From Hyphomicrobium sp. (GTDB taxonomy: Bacteria > Pseudomonadota > Alphaproteobacteria > Rhizobiales > Hyphomicrobiaceae), in contig JADJVG010000008.1 of the NCBI GenBank assembly GCA_016716675.1, positions 124,001 through 188,000 on the forward strand: a DNA stretch of 64,000 nt, in the 5' to 3' direction. The notes beneath the pieces were generated by a model that worked only from the letters and a program-made list of their open reading frames with translations, did not search any database and was not told the origin of the DNA. Shown here piece by piece: positions 44,222 through 54,600 of the stretch. Both the position numbers and the translations under genes were made by a program. Each line of letters opens with the position of its first letter. The first letter of the stretch is position 1.

Positions 44222-44491
44222 TCACCTGTCTGACGGGTTGGGTTCGCAGACAATACGCGATGTTCGCGGCGGATACGATAGTGCGTTCGGTTTGACGCCA
44301 GGAGGCGTAAAGAATGACCTCCTGCACGGGCTTCTGCCCCGGCCGCGGTTCAGCCCGTCTAAATCGGCATCACCTAGAGGATCATTGCCAACATACGCAT
44401 ACAAACTCGGCCCATCGACAAGCCCCAACGGATCGGGCTGGAAGTATCGTCCGAGTGATGAATCGTAGTGGCGGTGCCGGTTGTAATGCAG
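44222..44491 (-). pseudogene. Rhs core fragment with toxin-tip remnant
   Basis: Minus-strand frame with the Rhs-core signature LHYNRHRHYDSSLGRYFQPD, then PLGLVDGPSLYAYVGNDPLG and DADLDGLN, the usual junction to a variable toxin tip. Sequence upstream of LHYNRHRH has no Rhs similarity and reaches the aminomethyltransferase gene within 100 bases, so the large N-terminal part is missing. After the junction the frame stops at 44222. Other frames between 44000 and 44220 contain protein-like helices (e.g. EAYEEIRDNLRDIIRHRERE), so the toxin tip is frameshifted too. A dead remnant. Confidence 0.75.
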
Positions 44492-44591
44492 GCCGCTCTT
44501 TATACGGTGCTTTGGATGCCCAACTGCATCCGCGCGACGAGCTGGAACCTCTGACCGATAGACCTAAGCGCGCGAGCCGTGCGATTGCAGT

Positions 44592-46967
44592 TTACGCCAA
44601 TCCGCGCGCCCGTTTCTTTTCCGGGTCGAAGTGCGGGAGTTTCACAATATGGGCCGGTAACCGTTTCTGTTGGCCGTCGAGCTTGCCGATTTCCACGGCC
44701 GTTCCCTCCGCAGCAATTCCGGCATCGACACGGGCAAGCGCAATGTTCTTATTGAGGAGTGGCGAGCGGGTGCTGCTTGTGACGACGCCCACCTGTGCGC
44801 GGCCAATATGAATGTGATCGCCGTGGATCACCGCTTCATTTGACAAGATGTCGAGGCCTACGAGCTTGTAGCGCGGATGCTGCTGGCGCGCGGTGAGTGC
44901 GGCCCGGCCAATGAAGTCCGCTTGCTTGGTCTTGAGCGGCACGGTGAAGCCGATCCCAGCCTCGAAGGGGTCCGTCTCAGACGAGAAGTCATTGCCGGCA
45001 AAAATCAATCCTGCTTCGATCCGCACCATATCCAGGGCTTCGAGACCCATCGGAGCCAGGCCGTGCTTTTGTCCTGCTTCCCAGACCGCGTCGAACACGG
45101 CCAACGCATCCTTCGGATGGCAGAAGATCTCATAGCCCAGTTCGCCGGTGTACCCTGTGCGCGATACGACGACCGGCGCGCCGTCAGAATGGTTTATCCT
45201 GCCAACACAGAAGCGGAACCACTCGAGTTCGCTCAGTGTGGGTTGGGTTGGGGATGTCCAGATGATCTCTTTCAGAATGTCGCGTGACTTCGGTCCCTGC
45301 ACCGCGATGTTGTGCAATTGGTCGGTCGATGAGCGAACCCAGGCTTCGTAGCCCTTGCGTTGTGCCTGCTCACGCAGCCAAATGCCCGAGTAGTCATCGC
45401 CGCCGATCCAACGGAAATTGTTTGGACCGAGCCTGAAGGCAGTACCGTCATCAAGCATGCCGCCGTTCTCGTAACAGATGGCCGAATAGACGACGCCCCC
45501 GGTCGGCAGCTTGGCAATATCACGCGTGAGGCAATAGTTGAGCAGTGCTTCGGCGTCGGGACCAGTGACTTCGAATTTTCGAAGCGGCGACAGATCCATC
45601 ACGACGGCGCGTTCGCGGCAGGCCCAGTATTCGGCAATCGGGCCTTCGCTTAGAAACTGCTTGGGTAGCCAATAACCGCGATACTCTGTGTAATTACGCG
45701 TTAGCGCTGAAAAGCGCGGATGGAAGGCAGTTTCCTGGGTCATTTGGGGATCGGCGTCCGGTGATTTTCGGTGAGCGATAGCTCTGGCGAATTTCTTTTG
45801 CGCGGAATAAGTGCGGATGTGAATGTCCGTCGGCTCCCAGGCATTGGCCGCATCGATATCGTCGGAACACGACGACGATACGCAGACAAGATCGGTCAGC
45901 GCCCGCATGAGCACAAAGTCGCCAGGCCGCGACCACGGCTCGTCGAGATACAACTGGTTCAGATGGTCGATGTTGGTGTTATAGAAATAGTTGAGCGCCT
46001 CCCAACCCTTGCGAGGTGCGATACCGTAGGGTGCCAGAGCGGCGTTGAAGTTATCCGTGCAGTTGATATGACCGGGATAGCCCAAGTCGTCGTAATAGCG
46101 GCTGTTGCAGGCGGTGGCGAATGCATCGTGGCGGCCAACCGTGTCTTGCACGATCTCCACCAGCGGCTCGAAGTCACGGTCGAAGGCAATCGATGGCAAG
46201 CCGGGTGCCGGGTAACTGCGGCCGAGGAGGGTACGCGTGATCGTGGAATCGAGCGCAAGGTCCAGTCCCTTTTCGACTTTTCGCAGAGAAAGCGCTTGGA
46301 AGTCCGAACACTGACGGCCTGACACGTCGATAACTTGAATATATTCGCCCGCCTTCACCAAATAAGCTGATGCCGTCGCGGCCTTGATGCGGATATCCTG
46401 CAGTATATCAGCCAAGGGTTCCGGAAGAACATTGTCATTCTTTGTTGTGGGTGTTGACCGCGCGATGATCAGCTCAATATCAGTCGCGGTGTTCTGATCC
46501 TGAGGTGCCATCGGTGCGCTCGGCGCCGCGACGAGCAGGAAACCATCCCGCGCTGCGATGAAATTCGCAATTGCGCCTGGGGTGGACGTTAAGCCGAAGA
46601 GGCCAATGGATCGGGCGGCCGCGATATTGATGCCGTGACGCTGCAATTTAGCAAGGCTTCTCGCTGTGCTGTCGTCGATGCCACCAAATGCGAGACGCAA
46701 CCCATCACCGTTGCCATCAGCGTTCACACCGAGCGCGCTCATATCTGAGCGGCCATCGCCACTGAAAAAGCAAATCTCGCAGGCTTGCCCGCCTTCAACA
46801 TCTCGGAAAGCTAGGCGGTCTCCGGCCGCAAGTCGGACTACGAGCGATCCACCGCCGCGCACGACATGCCGCTGGTGACCACTGGGTAAACTGCGCATTC
46901 CGGGACGCAAGATCACACTGGGAAGCACTGCATCTGGTTGCGAAGCACCGTTCAAAGAACTCTCCAA
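44592..46967 (-). CDS. DUF1989 - aminomethyltransferase (GcvT) fusion protein
   Basis: 791 residues. The N-terminal ~370 residues contain two DUF1989-like units (urea-carboxylase-associated type): VVRGGGSLVVRLAAGDRLAF with ACEICFFS, then YLVKAGEYIQVIDVSGRQCS with ALNYFYNTNID and DFVLMRALTDLVCVSSSCSD. The rest is a complete GcvT domain: KFEVTGPDAEALLNYCLTRD, GGVVYSAICYENGGMLDDGT, RTGYTGELGYEIF and GLEALDMVRIEAGL, with a C-terminal barrel domain. Folate-dependent one-carbon transfer from an amine or amino acid is likely, substrate unknown. This architecture is known in Rhizobiales. No gcvH or dehydrogenase gene is adjacent. Confidence 0.9.
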   Translation of the reverse strand: MESSLNGASQPDAVLPSVILRPGMRSLPSGHQRHVVRGGGSLVVRLAAGDRLAFRDVEGGQACEICFFSGDGRSDMSALGVNADGNGDGLRLAFGGIDDSTARSLAKLQRHGINIAAARSIGLFGLTSTPGAIANFIAARDGFLLVAAPSAPMAPQDQNTATDIELIIARSTPTTKNDNVLPEPLADILQDIRIKAATASAYLVKAGEYIQVIDVSGRQCSDFQALSLRKVEKGLDLALDSTITRTLLGRSYPAPGLPSIAFDRDFEPLVEIVQDTVGRHDAFATACNSRYYDDLGYPGHINCTDNFNAALAPYGIAPRKGWEALNYFYNTNIDHLNQLYLDEPWSRPGDFVLMRALTDLVCVSSSCSDDIDAANAWEPTDIHIRTYSAQKKFARAIAHRKSPDADPQMTQETAFHPRFSALTRNYTEYRGYWLPKQFLSEGPIAEYWACRERAVVMDLSPLRKFEVTGPDAEALLNYCLTRDIAKLPTGGVVYSAICYENGGMLDDGTAFRLGPNNFRWIGGDDYSGIWLREQAQRKGYEAWVRSSTDQLHNIAVQGPKSRDILKEIIWTSPTQPTLSELEWFRFCVGRINHSDGAPVVVSRTGYTGELGYEIFCHPKDALAVFDAVWEAGQKHGLAPMGLEALDMVRIEAGLIFAGNDFSSETDPFEAGIGFTVPLKTKQADFIGRAALTARQQHPRYKLVGLDILSNEAVIHGDHIHIGRAQVGVVTSSTRSPLLNKNIALARVDAGIAAEGTAVEIGKLDGQQKRLPAHIVKLPHFDPEKKRARGLA

Positions 46968-47167
46968 GATGTATCTTTAGTATGCAACCTTCAGTGTGCG
47001 CGCGCAAGTCGCCTGCTTCGTGTGAGCTTCACGGCGCTCCTATGCGCGTTGCAGTGTAGCACTGGGGTTCGCGTTATCGATCGCGACAGAGCGCAGAGGC
47101 GATTTCGGGGCCGTGGATTGAAGGGGTGAGACTGCAATAGGCGCCGCGCAGGCGTACCTCAGATCAG

Positions 47168-47371
47168 CTACCGGGCGTTGAGCTCAGATAATACGTGATC
47201 GACCAGCATCTCGGCGCGTCCGCTTCCACTCAGGAGGCAAAGCTCGGGGTTCTCCGACGGCTCGTACGGCGATGTGATACCGGTGAAATTGAGGATTTGG
47301 CCAGCGCGCGCCTTTTTGTAGAGCCCTTTAAGGTCGCGACTTACGCAGAAATCTAACGGCGCATCACTTAG
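47168..47371 (-). pseudogene. cysC: Adenylylsulfate kinase (cysC) 3' remnant
   Basis: An open stretch without a start codon, immediately preceded by in-frame TAG. It encodes DAPLDFCVSRDLKGLYKKAR, AGQILNFTGITSPYEPSENP, ELCLLSGSG and a final LSELNAR. The segment GLYKKARAGQ...NFTGITSPYEPSENPEL is the diagnostic C-terminal part of APS kinase. The P-loop and the rest of the enzyme are missing. The fragment lies between the DUF1989-GcvT gene and the AT2 gene. Confidence 0.85.
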
Positions 47372-47444
47372 CTAGGGCCGCATTACATGCTCGCGCCGTC
47401 GCTCGATGACGAACTGAACGTCATGGGACGGCGTCTGCGGCTAT

Positions 47445-50400
47445 TCAGAACTTGACGCCAACCTTGGCGCCGCCGCTGTGTAGGGTGGTGTCGTCGCCGA
47501 ATTGACCGTCGTACTGCAGACGTACGGTAATGCCGTTCTGCGAGATGAGGTCGATGCCGGCGCCAACGTCGGCGACGGTCTTATCGACATTGCTGACGAA
47601 GGCGAATGCTGGCGTGCCGGCCGGTGCTTCAAGGAACGACGCCGTCGCCGCGAACGAATCCGTATCGCGGAACGTCGCGCCGCCTTTGACGAAGGCGCGG
47701 GTAACAAAACCATCCTCGTAGCGGTGCCCGACTCCGAGTTCCAACGATGGCGATGCCGATAGCACCGTGTCGGAAGTCTCATCGACATGCAGCGCGATGC
47801 CGCCGGTGCCGTACTCGGAATAACCGTCTTGCTGCAGATGCGTGATGGCCGCTTCGATCTGCGGCCTGAGATAGAACGCCCCCTGGCTCATCAGATACGA
47901 CGCGGTGAAGCGTCCGCTAACGAAGCTCGAGTCGTTGCTTGACGTTGCCGACGCAGAAAATCCGTCAAACGCAACATTGCGCTCGTTGTCGTGCCAGCCG
48001 AAGCCGCCAGTGACGCTGGCCGCCAACAACCACGGCCCCGGATTGTACTTCAGGATGCCGCCGAGATGCAGGCGGTCGCCCTGGGACGCGGCGTTCCTGT
48101 TGGTCGCAGAATCGAGCGTCTCGTACCCGATGCCGCCACCGATGCGCCAGTCCGGCGCGACCATGAACTGGCCACCGGCCGAGACGAATGTTGCGTCTTC
48201 GTGGAACCTGTCGCGATTGGTGCCGCCGTCGTCCTCGTACCGCCGCTGATTGATGCGCGCCCACACGCACTGCCCTTCGCGGATGAATCGCACGCTCTCG
48301 CTTTCCTCGCCGACGACGCGGCACGACAGCAATTGTTGAGCAAACGTCGTGTTGGAGGTGAGGGCGGTGGATAGTGTGCTACCGGTGCCGAGTGGGGCGA
48401 GCTGATTGAGAGCGTTGCCGAGTTCGCCCGACGTGGAAAGCTGCATCAGCGGCGGCATGAAGCCGAGCATGGTGCCGCCGCCAAAGATCGTGTTGAGGTT
48501 GGCGCCTATGGCGTTCTGGTTCGGCGTGAGATTGTTAACGTTGGTGCCCTGGAAGTTGATCGTCGCCTGCACGTTCATGGTGTTGGCGTCGGGAAACAGC
48601 GGGACGTATGTGAGCACCGCGGTGTTGGTGATCGAGATGCCGTTGTTGGTGATGCCGCCGTCCGCGGTCAAGACCGTGAAGGTCTTTTGTAGCCCGCCCG
48701 TTGTCGGAAGCCAGATAGGATCGACTACCAATTTGCCCGCGAGGCTAGCTGTGCCGGTCACGGCGAGCGTATCGGCTGTGCTGGTACCCCACGCCGCCCG
48801 CGTGCGAAGAACACCGCCGGACGTTTGCAGGTATTTGCCGGCGAGGTTGACCGTGCCGATTGCGCCTATGCCGCCATTGAGGCGCAGCGTACCGGCATTG
48901 TTCAATGTGCCGCTGCCGCCGAGATCGACGGAGCTGCCGGTGTTGAAGGCTCCGCCCGATTTGTTGTTGAAAGTGGTCGACGACGTACCGGTGAGATCAA
49001 CGTTGCCGTTGATCGTGCCGGTGTTGGTGACACCGACATTGGTGCCGCGCGCATAGAGCGCGTTGCCGGATAGGGCACCGATCGTACCTGCGTTGGTGAT
49101 TGTCGCAGCCGCGGCCTGTTGGATGTAGACGCCGTAACCAATTCCCGTGCCGCCCGACACGCTGCCACCGCTGAGGACGTTGATCGCGACGTTGCCGCCC
49201 GCGCCATCTATTCCGCTCACAACGCTCAGGTCTCCGGAGCCGCCGGGGCTGCCGCTTCCTCCGTCGTTGCCGGGCGGATCGCCGCTGCCACCAAGTCCAC
49301 CGGCTCCTCCGTCGCCTCCACTGCCAGCTATGCTGCCAGGCGGGCCACCGACGCCGCCAATGCTCGCCGCATAGATGCCGTGCGAGGCGCTACCTGTCGC
49401 CGAGACAGTGCCGCTGATATTCACAGTTACAACGCCGCCATTGCCCCCGTCGCCGCCAGCACCGCTGTTGGCGCCTTTGCCGCCTTTGCCGCCTTTACCG
49501 CCCTTGCCACCTTTGCCGCTGTCGTCTCCTCCGTCGCCTCCGATCCCCCCCGTTCCACCGTTCCCTCCAGCGCCTCCCGCTCCCCCCGCACCGCCTTGGC
49601 TGACGGCGTAGACACCATGTGACCCGATACCAGCCGTCAGGACGGTTCCAGATTCGTTGACGGTGACCGCTGGGCCCTTACCACCAAGCCCCCATTACCA
49701 CCGACGCCACCTGGGCCGCCGTTGGTACCGGTGTCGCCGGGTCGACCGGGAGCACCATCGAATCCGTCACCACCCGTGCCGCCTATTCCGCCTGTTCCTC
49801 CCGCACCACCTTCACCACCGATGCCCGTTGTCATGACGCCGTATGCGCCATTAACTGCCGTGGAGATCTGCCCGGCGACATTGACGGTCACGGCGCTGGT
49901 AGCACCCCCGCCGGTGCCGCCGCTGCCACCGGCACCGCCCGCACCGCCCGGATCAAGCGGAGTGCCATCGCCTCCCGTTCCACCCAAACCGCCGTCACCG
50001 CCGGTACCCGCCGTTAGTCTCCCAAATGGGCCGATGTCATTGGACGTTATGGACGACCCAGTGGGTAACGCGATGCTCAAAAAGCCATCGAGGCCGGAGC
50101 CACCGTTTCCGCCTGCACCGCCGGTGCCGCCTGACGTGGAGGAGGGTGTCCCAAGTTGTCCGAAGGCTCCCATGCTCAAAACCTGGACGTGCCCCTCAGA
50201 ACCCGCTATCGCGCCTGTGCATGTGTAGAAGAAGGTGCCGGGTGCGGGTGAGGCGAGGCTGCATTCCCCTCCGTTCGCGACGCTCTGTGTTGGGGCGAAC
50301 ATTGCGGCGAGGACGATCGTGCTCACGGATGTGCCAAGCTGATATCGGCGCTTGCGGAGCCCACCGTGGCCGCGCACCATCTCGCATTCAGCGTGACGCG

Positions 50401-50467
50401 CAGCATTACCTGCCATCGGCATTCTCAAGTCCCCAGAACGCTGGCGCTTCCCCTCCGACGCCACCAT
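47445..50467 (-). pseudogene. Autotransporter AT2 with Gly-rich passenger, frameshifted
   Basis: Two frames of one gene. 50467 to ~49690: start, signal peptide (TSVSTIVLAAMFAPTQSVA) and Gly-rich passenger (GGTGGAGGNGGSGLDGF, GGAGGAGGSGGTGGGAT). ~49690 to 47445: more Gly-rich repeats (KGGKGGKGGKGGKGANSG), a beta-helix part (GTINGNVDLTG), then a barrel domain (YNPGPWLLAASVTGGFGWHD ... KVGVKF). At ~49685-49695 the first frame leaves ...GGVGGNGGL for VVRAQRSPST and stops, while the second continues KGPAVTVNESGTVL. A missing base beside a run of five C's explains it. The barrel is paralogous to that of AT1. It could be phase-variable or dead. Confidence 0.82.
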
Positions 50468-50757
50468 TTACCGATCGCAGAGGTTCAATCCACGCGACTA
50501 GTCGTTCCGAGACTCTCGTTTTTTGCTGAGTTAGGCAATAACGGGTCCTAACGAATCAGTGTGCGCATTTGGCCTTATCCAAAGCTGATTCGATGCGAAC
50601 GTAGTTACGGTTGTGGCGTTTCCTGCCTTGCGGAAAGCGGACAATATATCGCCCGCGAGCGATCCTCGCGTATGGGCGTCAGCCAGCTCCCCTCGGATGA
50701 CCCGTTGAAATCGCTACCGAAACACGGCGCACCTGAAGCGACGGTCGCGCGATCTCG

Positions 50758-51423
50758 TTACGCCGCCAGACGTTCGAGACCCGCCACATCGAGCACGCGC
50801 AAGCCTTCCGGCGTCGCCGAGATCAAACCTTGCGACGACAAACGAACCAGGGCTTGCGCCAGGGTGTCGATGCTCATGCCGAGCAACCCGGCGACGAAGC
50901 CAGACGTCATGTCATCGGTGATGAGCGGTTCGGCGGTGCTCGCGCTTTGCGATATGGCCAGCACGGCGGTCAGGTATCGCGCCACCTGCCGCTCGGGATC
51001 AAGTGTACGGGCAGCCATGGCACGGTCACGCACATAATCGAACTCGATGTCGCTGGCGCTCGCCACCTTCAATGCCAGGAGATCGTCGGCGGCGATCCGT
51101 TGATCGAGTTCGTCTTCATCGACGAGGCTGACGACGCTATCAACCATGGCTTGTGCCGTGCTGACGTGGTTGGCCAGTGCGCCCAAACCGAGATAATCGC
51201 CGGCAAAGGCCAACGCGATGATGTCGTGGCTGCCGTCAACCGACAACACATAATGACAGATGGCGCCCTGTTCGACGCGGTAGACGCGGCGGGGCTCGCC
51301 AGCTTGAAATAGGCGTGTGCCCATCTCCACCGATTGCAACGTCTGCGGCCGAGCTGAGGACGGCGCTGAGACCGAAATGTCTGCGGGCAATCCGGCGCGG
51401 TAATTTTGGCGAACCATCCCCAT
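50758..51423 (-). CDS. Crp/Fnr-family transcriptional regulator
   Basis: About 221 residues from ATG 51423 (ATG 51417 is also possible; the frame opens further upstream at 51474). Cyclic-nucleotide-binding-like barrel with TRLFQAGEPRRVYRVEQGAI and IIALAFAGDYLGLGALANH. C-terminal winged helix LGMSIDTLAQALVRLSSQGLI. The N-terminal Cys set of oxygen-sensing Fnr is missing, and the motif FAGDYLGL is typical of FixK/NnrR-like alphaproteobacterial members. It stands upstream of the giant autotransporter on the same strand, 251 bases apart; its targets are unknown. Confidence 0.9.
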   Translation of the reverse strand: MGMVRQNYRAGLPADISVSAPSSARPQTLQSVEMGTRLFQAGEPRRVYRVEQGAICHYVLSVDGSHDIIALAFAGDYLGLGALANHVSTAQAMVDSVVSLVDEDELDQRIAADDLLALKVASASDIEFDYVRDRAMAARTLDPERQVARYLTAVLAISQSASTAEPLITDDMTSGFVAGLLGMSIDTLAQALVRLSSQGLISATPEGLRVLDVAGLERLAA

Positions 51424-51673
51424 TACGCAATACTCCTTGGCGGGCTCGGCATGTAAGAAACGTGTATGCCTCAATCAAGTCGCAATTGGTAATGGGATCA
51501 GTAGGTAACGCGGTTGTGTTCGATGAAAATATGAATAAAACGCCGCAGTATTCTAGCCCGTAGGCTCGCTCAGAAAACACCGGCCCGGATGACGCTTGGG
51601 TACCATCATCCGGGCCGGTGGCCGTAGCAATCGGAAGCACAACGATCGGCGGGCCGATCGCTGCATTGTGCGC

Positions 51674-54600
51674 TTAGTTCAGCGGAACGCGCAGCATCGC
51701 GCGGCCCGAGATGGCGTGGTATTCGTCGCTGGTGCCGACGCCGTCGTAACTGCCGGAGAGATCGAGGGCGATGCCGCTCGGCAAGCCCATTTTCAGACCG
51801 AGTTCGACGCGCCCGCGGGCGCCTTCCGGACCGGCTGCACTGTCATCGATCGCACCCAGTCCCGCAGCCGTCGTATCTCCCGCGAAGTTCCAGATGAGTT
51901 CCATGCCGGCACGCGGCTCGATGAACCCACCCTCGGCGTTGGTGAACGTGTAGCTGATTTCCGGACCAGCCTTCGCTTGGCCAAGAGTGCTGGTCACGCC
52001 GGGGATCAGCACGCCGAAGGTGTCATGATAAGCGTCTGACGCATCCTCGATGTAAGAGATCGACGCCGACGGATTGAAGCTCCACGGACCAAATTTCCAG
52101 CGCCCTGAGAGGGTCGATGACGCAAGCCAGCGCTCACTGTCGAAGTCATCTTCGTAGGTGAGGAACGGCGAGATCGTGTTGCTCGACGTGCCCCAGGCCG
52201 CGCGTGACTGCCAGAACACATTCTCCGACAGGCGAACCGTGGCGTAAGGACCGGCCATCCAGCCGTGGCCGGAGACGTCGGTGCTCAAGCTGTTGGAACG
52301 CTGCTCCATGCTGTCGAACTGCACGAACATGCCGACCAGGAGACTACGGTTCAGCACGTAATCGGCGCCAACCGTGACGAAGCCGAAGTGTCCGTCGAGA
52401 TCGCTCGATTGCAGCGCGCTATCGTCAAAGCGCACGTACTTGCCTTCGATCCAGATGTCGAACGGGTTGAACTGCGGTTGATTGGAGGAAGCAAAGCCCA
52501 ACGACAAGCCGCCGGTTTTCCGCGCTTCTGCATCCGCCGCGAAGCGATAGAAGTCACGCAGGCTGGTTCCGAAGCCAAGGCTCATCGGACCATCGTTGGA
52601 CGCCGACATGCGCATCGGCAGGGCGAGGCCGGAGGATGTCTCCATGTCATCGTCCGCCGTGCTGACCGCGATGCCATCGAATGGATTGGATGGGTTGTTG
52701 AATGCACCAACACGCCCACCGCTGAAGCCGCGGCTACGTCCAGCAAAGGCAAACCGGGCCATGTCACCGGCACCCGGTCCGTCGCCCAGGCGCGATTCCG
52801 TGACGGCACCCAACGCCGAGCGGCCTGCACCACCGGAAAATCCTGATACAAAATTTTCGCTGGTTTCCTCGCCGCCGGGGTTGCCGCCACTTGATTCAAT
52901 GCTTGTTGCTTCTATGGCTGCATTTGAGATGGTGTCGGAGCGACCATCGCCACCGGCTTCCATCAGGCGATCAATCTGACGACCTCCGTCTGGACCGTTG
53001 CTCAGCATCTGGTTGTTGCGCGCCGACATGAACGAGCCGATGGCCTGCGTGGTCTTGGCTGTCTGATCTTCCGTCGCCGTGGTTATGGCCTCGGACGTGG
53101 CGGAGGCAAATGTGCCGCCGCCTGAATATCTGGCTGTCACCACATGCGCGCCGGCGCTGGTGAACGCAGCCGTACACCCTGCAACGCCGCCCGACAGCGG
53201 AACCGCTGCGCACAGCGCGTTGCCGTCAGCGGTGAAGGTCACCGTTCCTGTCGGAACCAGCGCGATCCGCGAAGCAGCCGTGCGAACACTGCGCGTCGGT
53301 GGCGCTGCACTGCTCACTGTGGCCGTGTACGCAACGGGCTCGCCGATGTGGCTGGACGACTGCGAAGCGGTGATCGTGATCGTTACCGCCGATTGCAGAA
53401 TGGCGAACGTCTGCGTGACATTCGCGGCAGCATTGTAGTTGGCATCACCGGCCTGCGATGCCGTGATCGAGCATGTGCCCGGCGCAACGACGGTCACCGT
53501 GTCTCCGTTCGTGCCGCCTGTCGTACACACGCCTGTCGTCGTCGAGGCGAACGTCACCGGATTGCCGGAAGCGCCGCCGGTTGCTCCGAGCGTGAAAGTG
53601 GCACCAAGTCTGAAGATCTGATCCGCGGGCTTGGCAAAGCTTATCGTCTGCGAGATTTTGCCGATGTTAAACGTTCGCGGCACGTCCGTTGCGGCCGCGT
53701 AGTTGGCATCGCCCGCCTGCGAGGCTGTGATCGAGCATGTGCCCGGCGCCACGAAGGTCACCGTTTCGCCATGGGTGCCGCCTGTCGTACACACGCCCGT
53801 CGTTGTCGAGGCGAACGTCACCGGATTGCCGGAAGCGCCGCCGGTCGCTGACATGGCGAGTGTGCCGCCTGTCGAATAGGTCTGGTCCGCAGGCTGTGTG
53901 AATGAGATCGTCTGCGTCGCTAGGCCGACGGTCACGTCAACCGTATCGGTTGCCTCCAGGAAATCGGCATCCGCCGCTTTCGTCGCTGTCACCGTGCAGG
54001 TGCCGACGCCCGTGCCGGTCAGAGTGGTACCCGCGATCGAGCAGAACGAACCACCAGCAGTGACAGTGAAGCTCACCGCGCCCGTGCCCGAGCCGCCACT
54101 CGTCGAGAGCGCCGACGTCGCGTTGTAGCCGATCGACGCTGGCGTGGCCGTGGCGATCAAGGTCGCTTGTGCACCCTGGCCCACGTTCACGGTGTAGGCT
54201 CCTGACCTCGTGAACGGCGCGCCTGTGCCGGTCGAGCCGGTATCGGTGGCTGTGATGGTGAAATTGAATGAGCCTGCCGCCGTTGGCGTTCCCGATACCG
54301 TACCGTTGCTCAAGGTCAATCCGGCCGGCAGTGCACCCGCGGTCACAGCGTAGGTGTACGGACCGGTACCGCCGCTGGCGGTGAAGCTCTGCGAGAATGC
54401 CGTGCCACTGGTGGCGGTGAACGTCGGGCCAGCGGGCGCGAGTGTCAACGTCGGTGCCGCAACCGTCAGCGAGAACGCCTGACCGACGGTGTAGGGGCCG
54501 TTGCCGGTGCTGCTGTCGGTTGCGGAGACGTTGAGAGTGAAGGAACCCGCCTGCGTCGGCGTGCCGGATATGGTGACGGTATTGGCCGTCGTGCCAGTGA

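Noticed and set aside
49140..50130. Dense short repeats of GCC/ACC type that could suggest a repeat array or proline-rich plus-strand proteins
   Set aside because: They are the antisense of the Gly-rich passenger of AT2. Unit length is irregular, there are no spacers, and it is not a CRISPR. Plus-strand Pro-rich frames are shadows.
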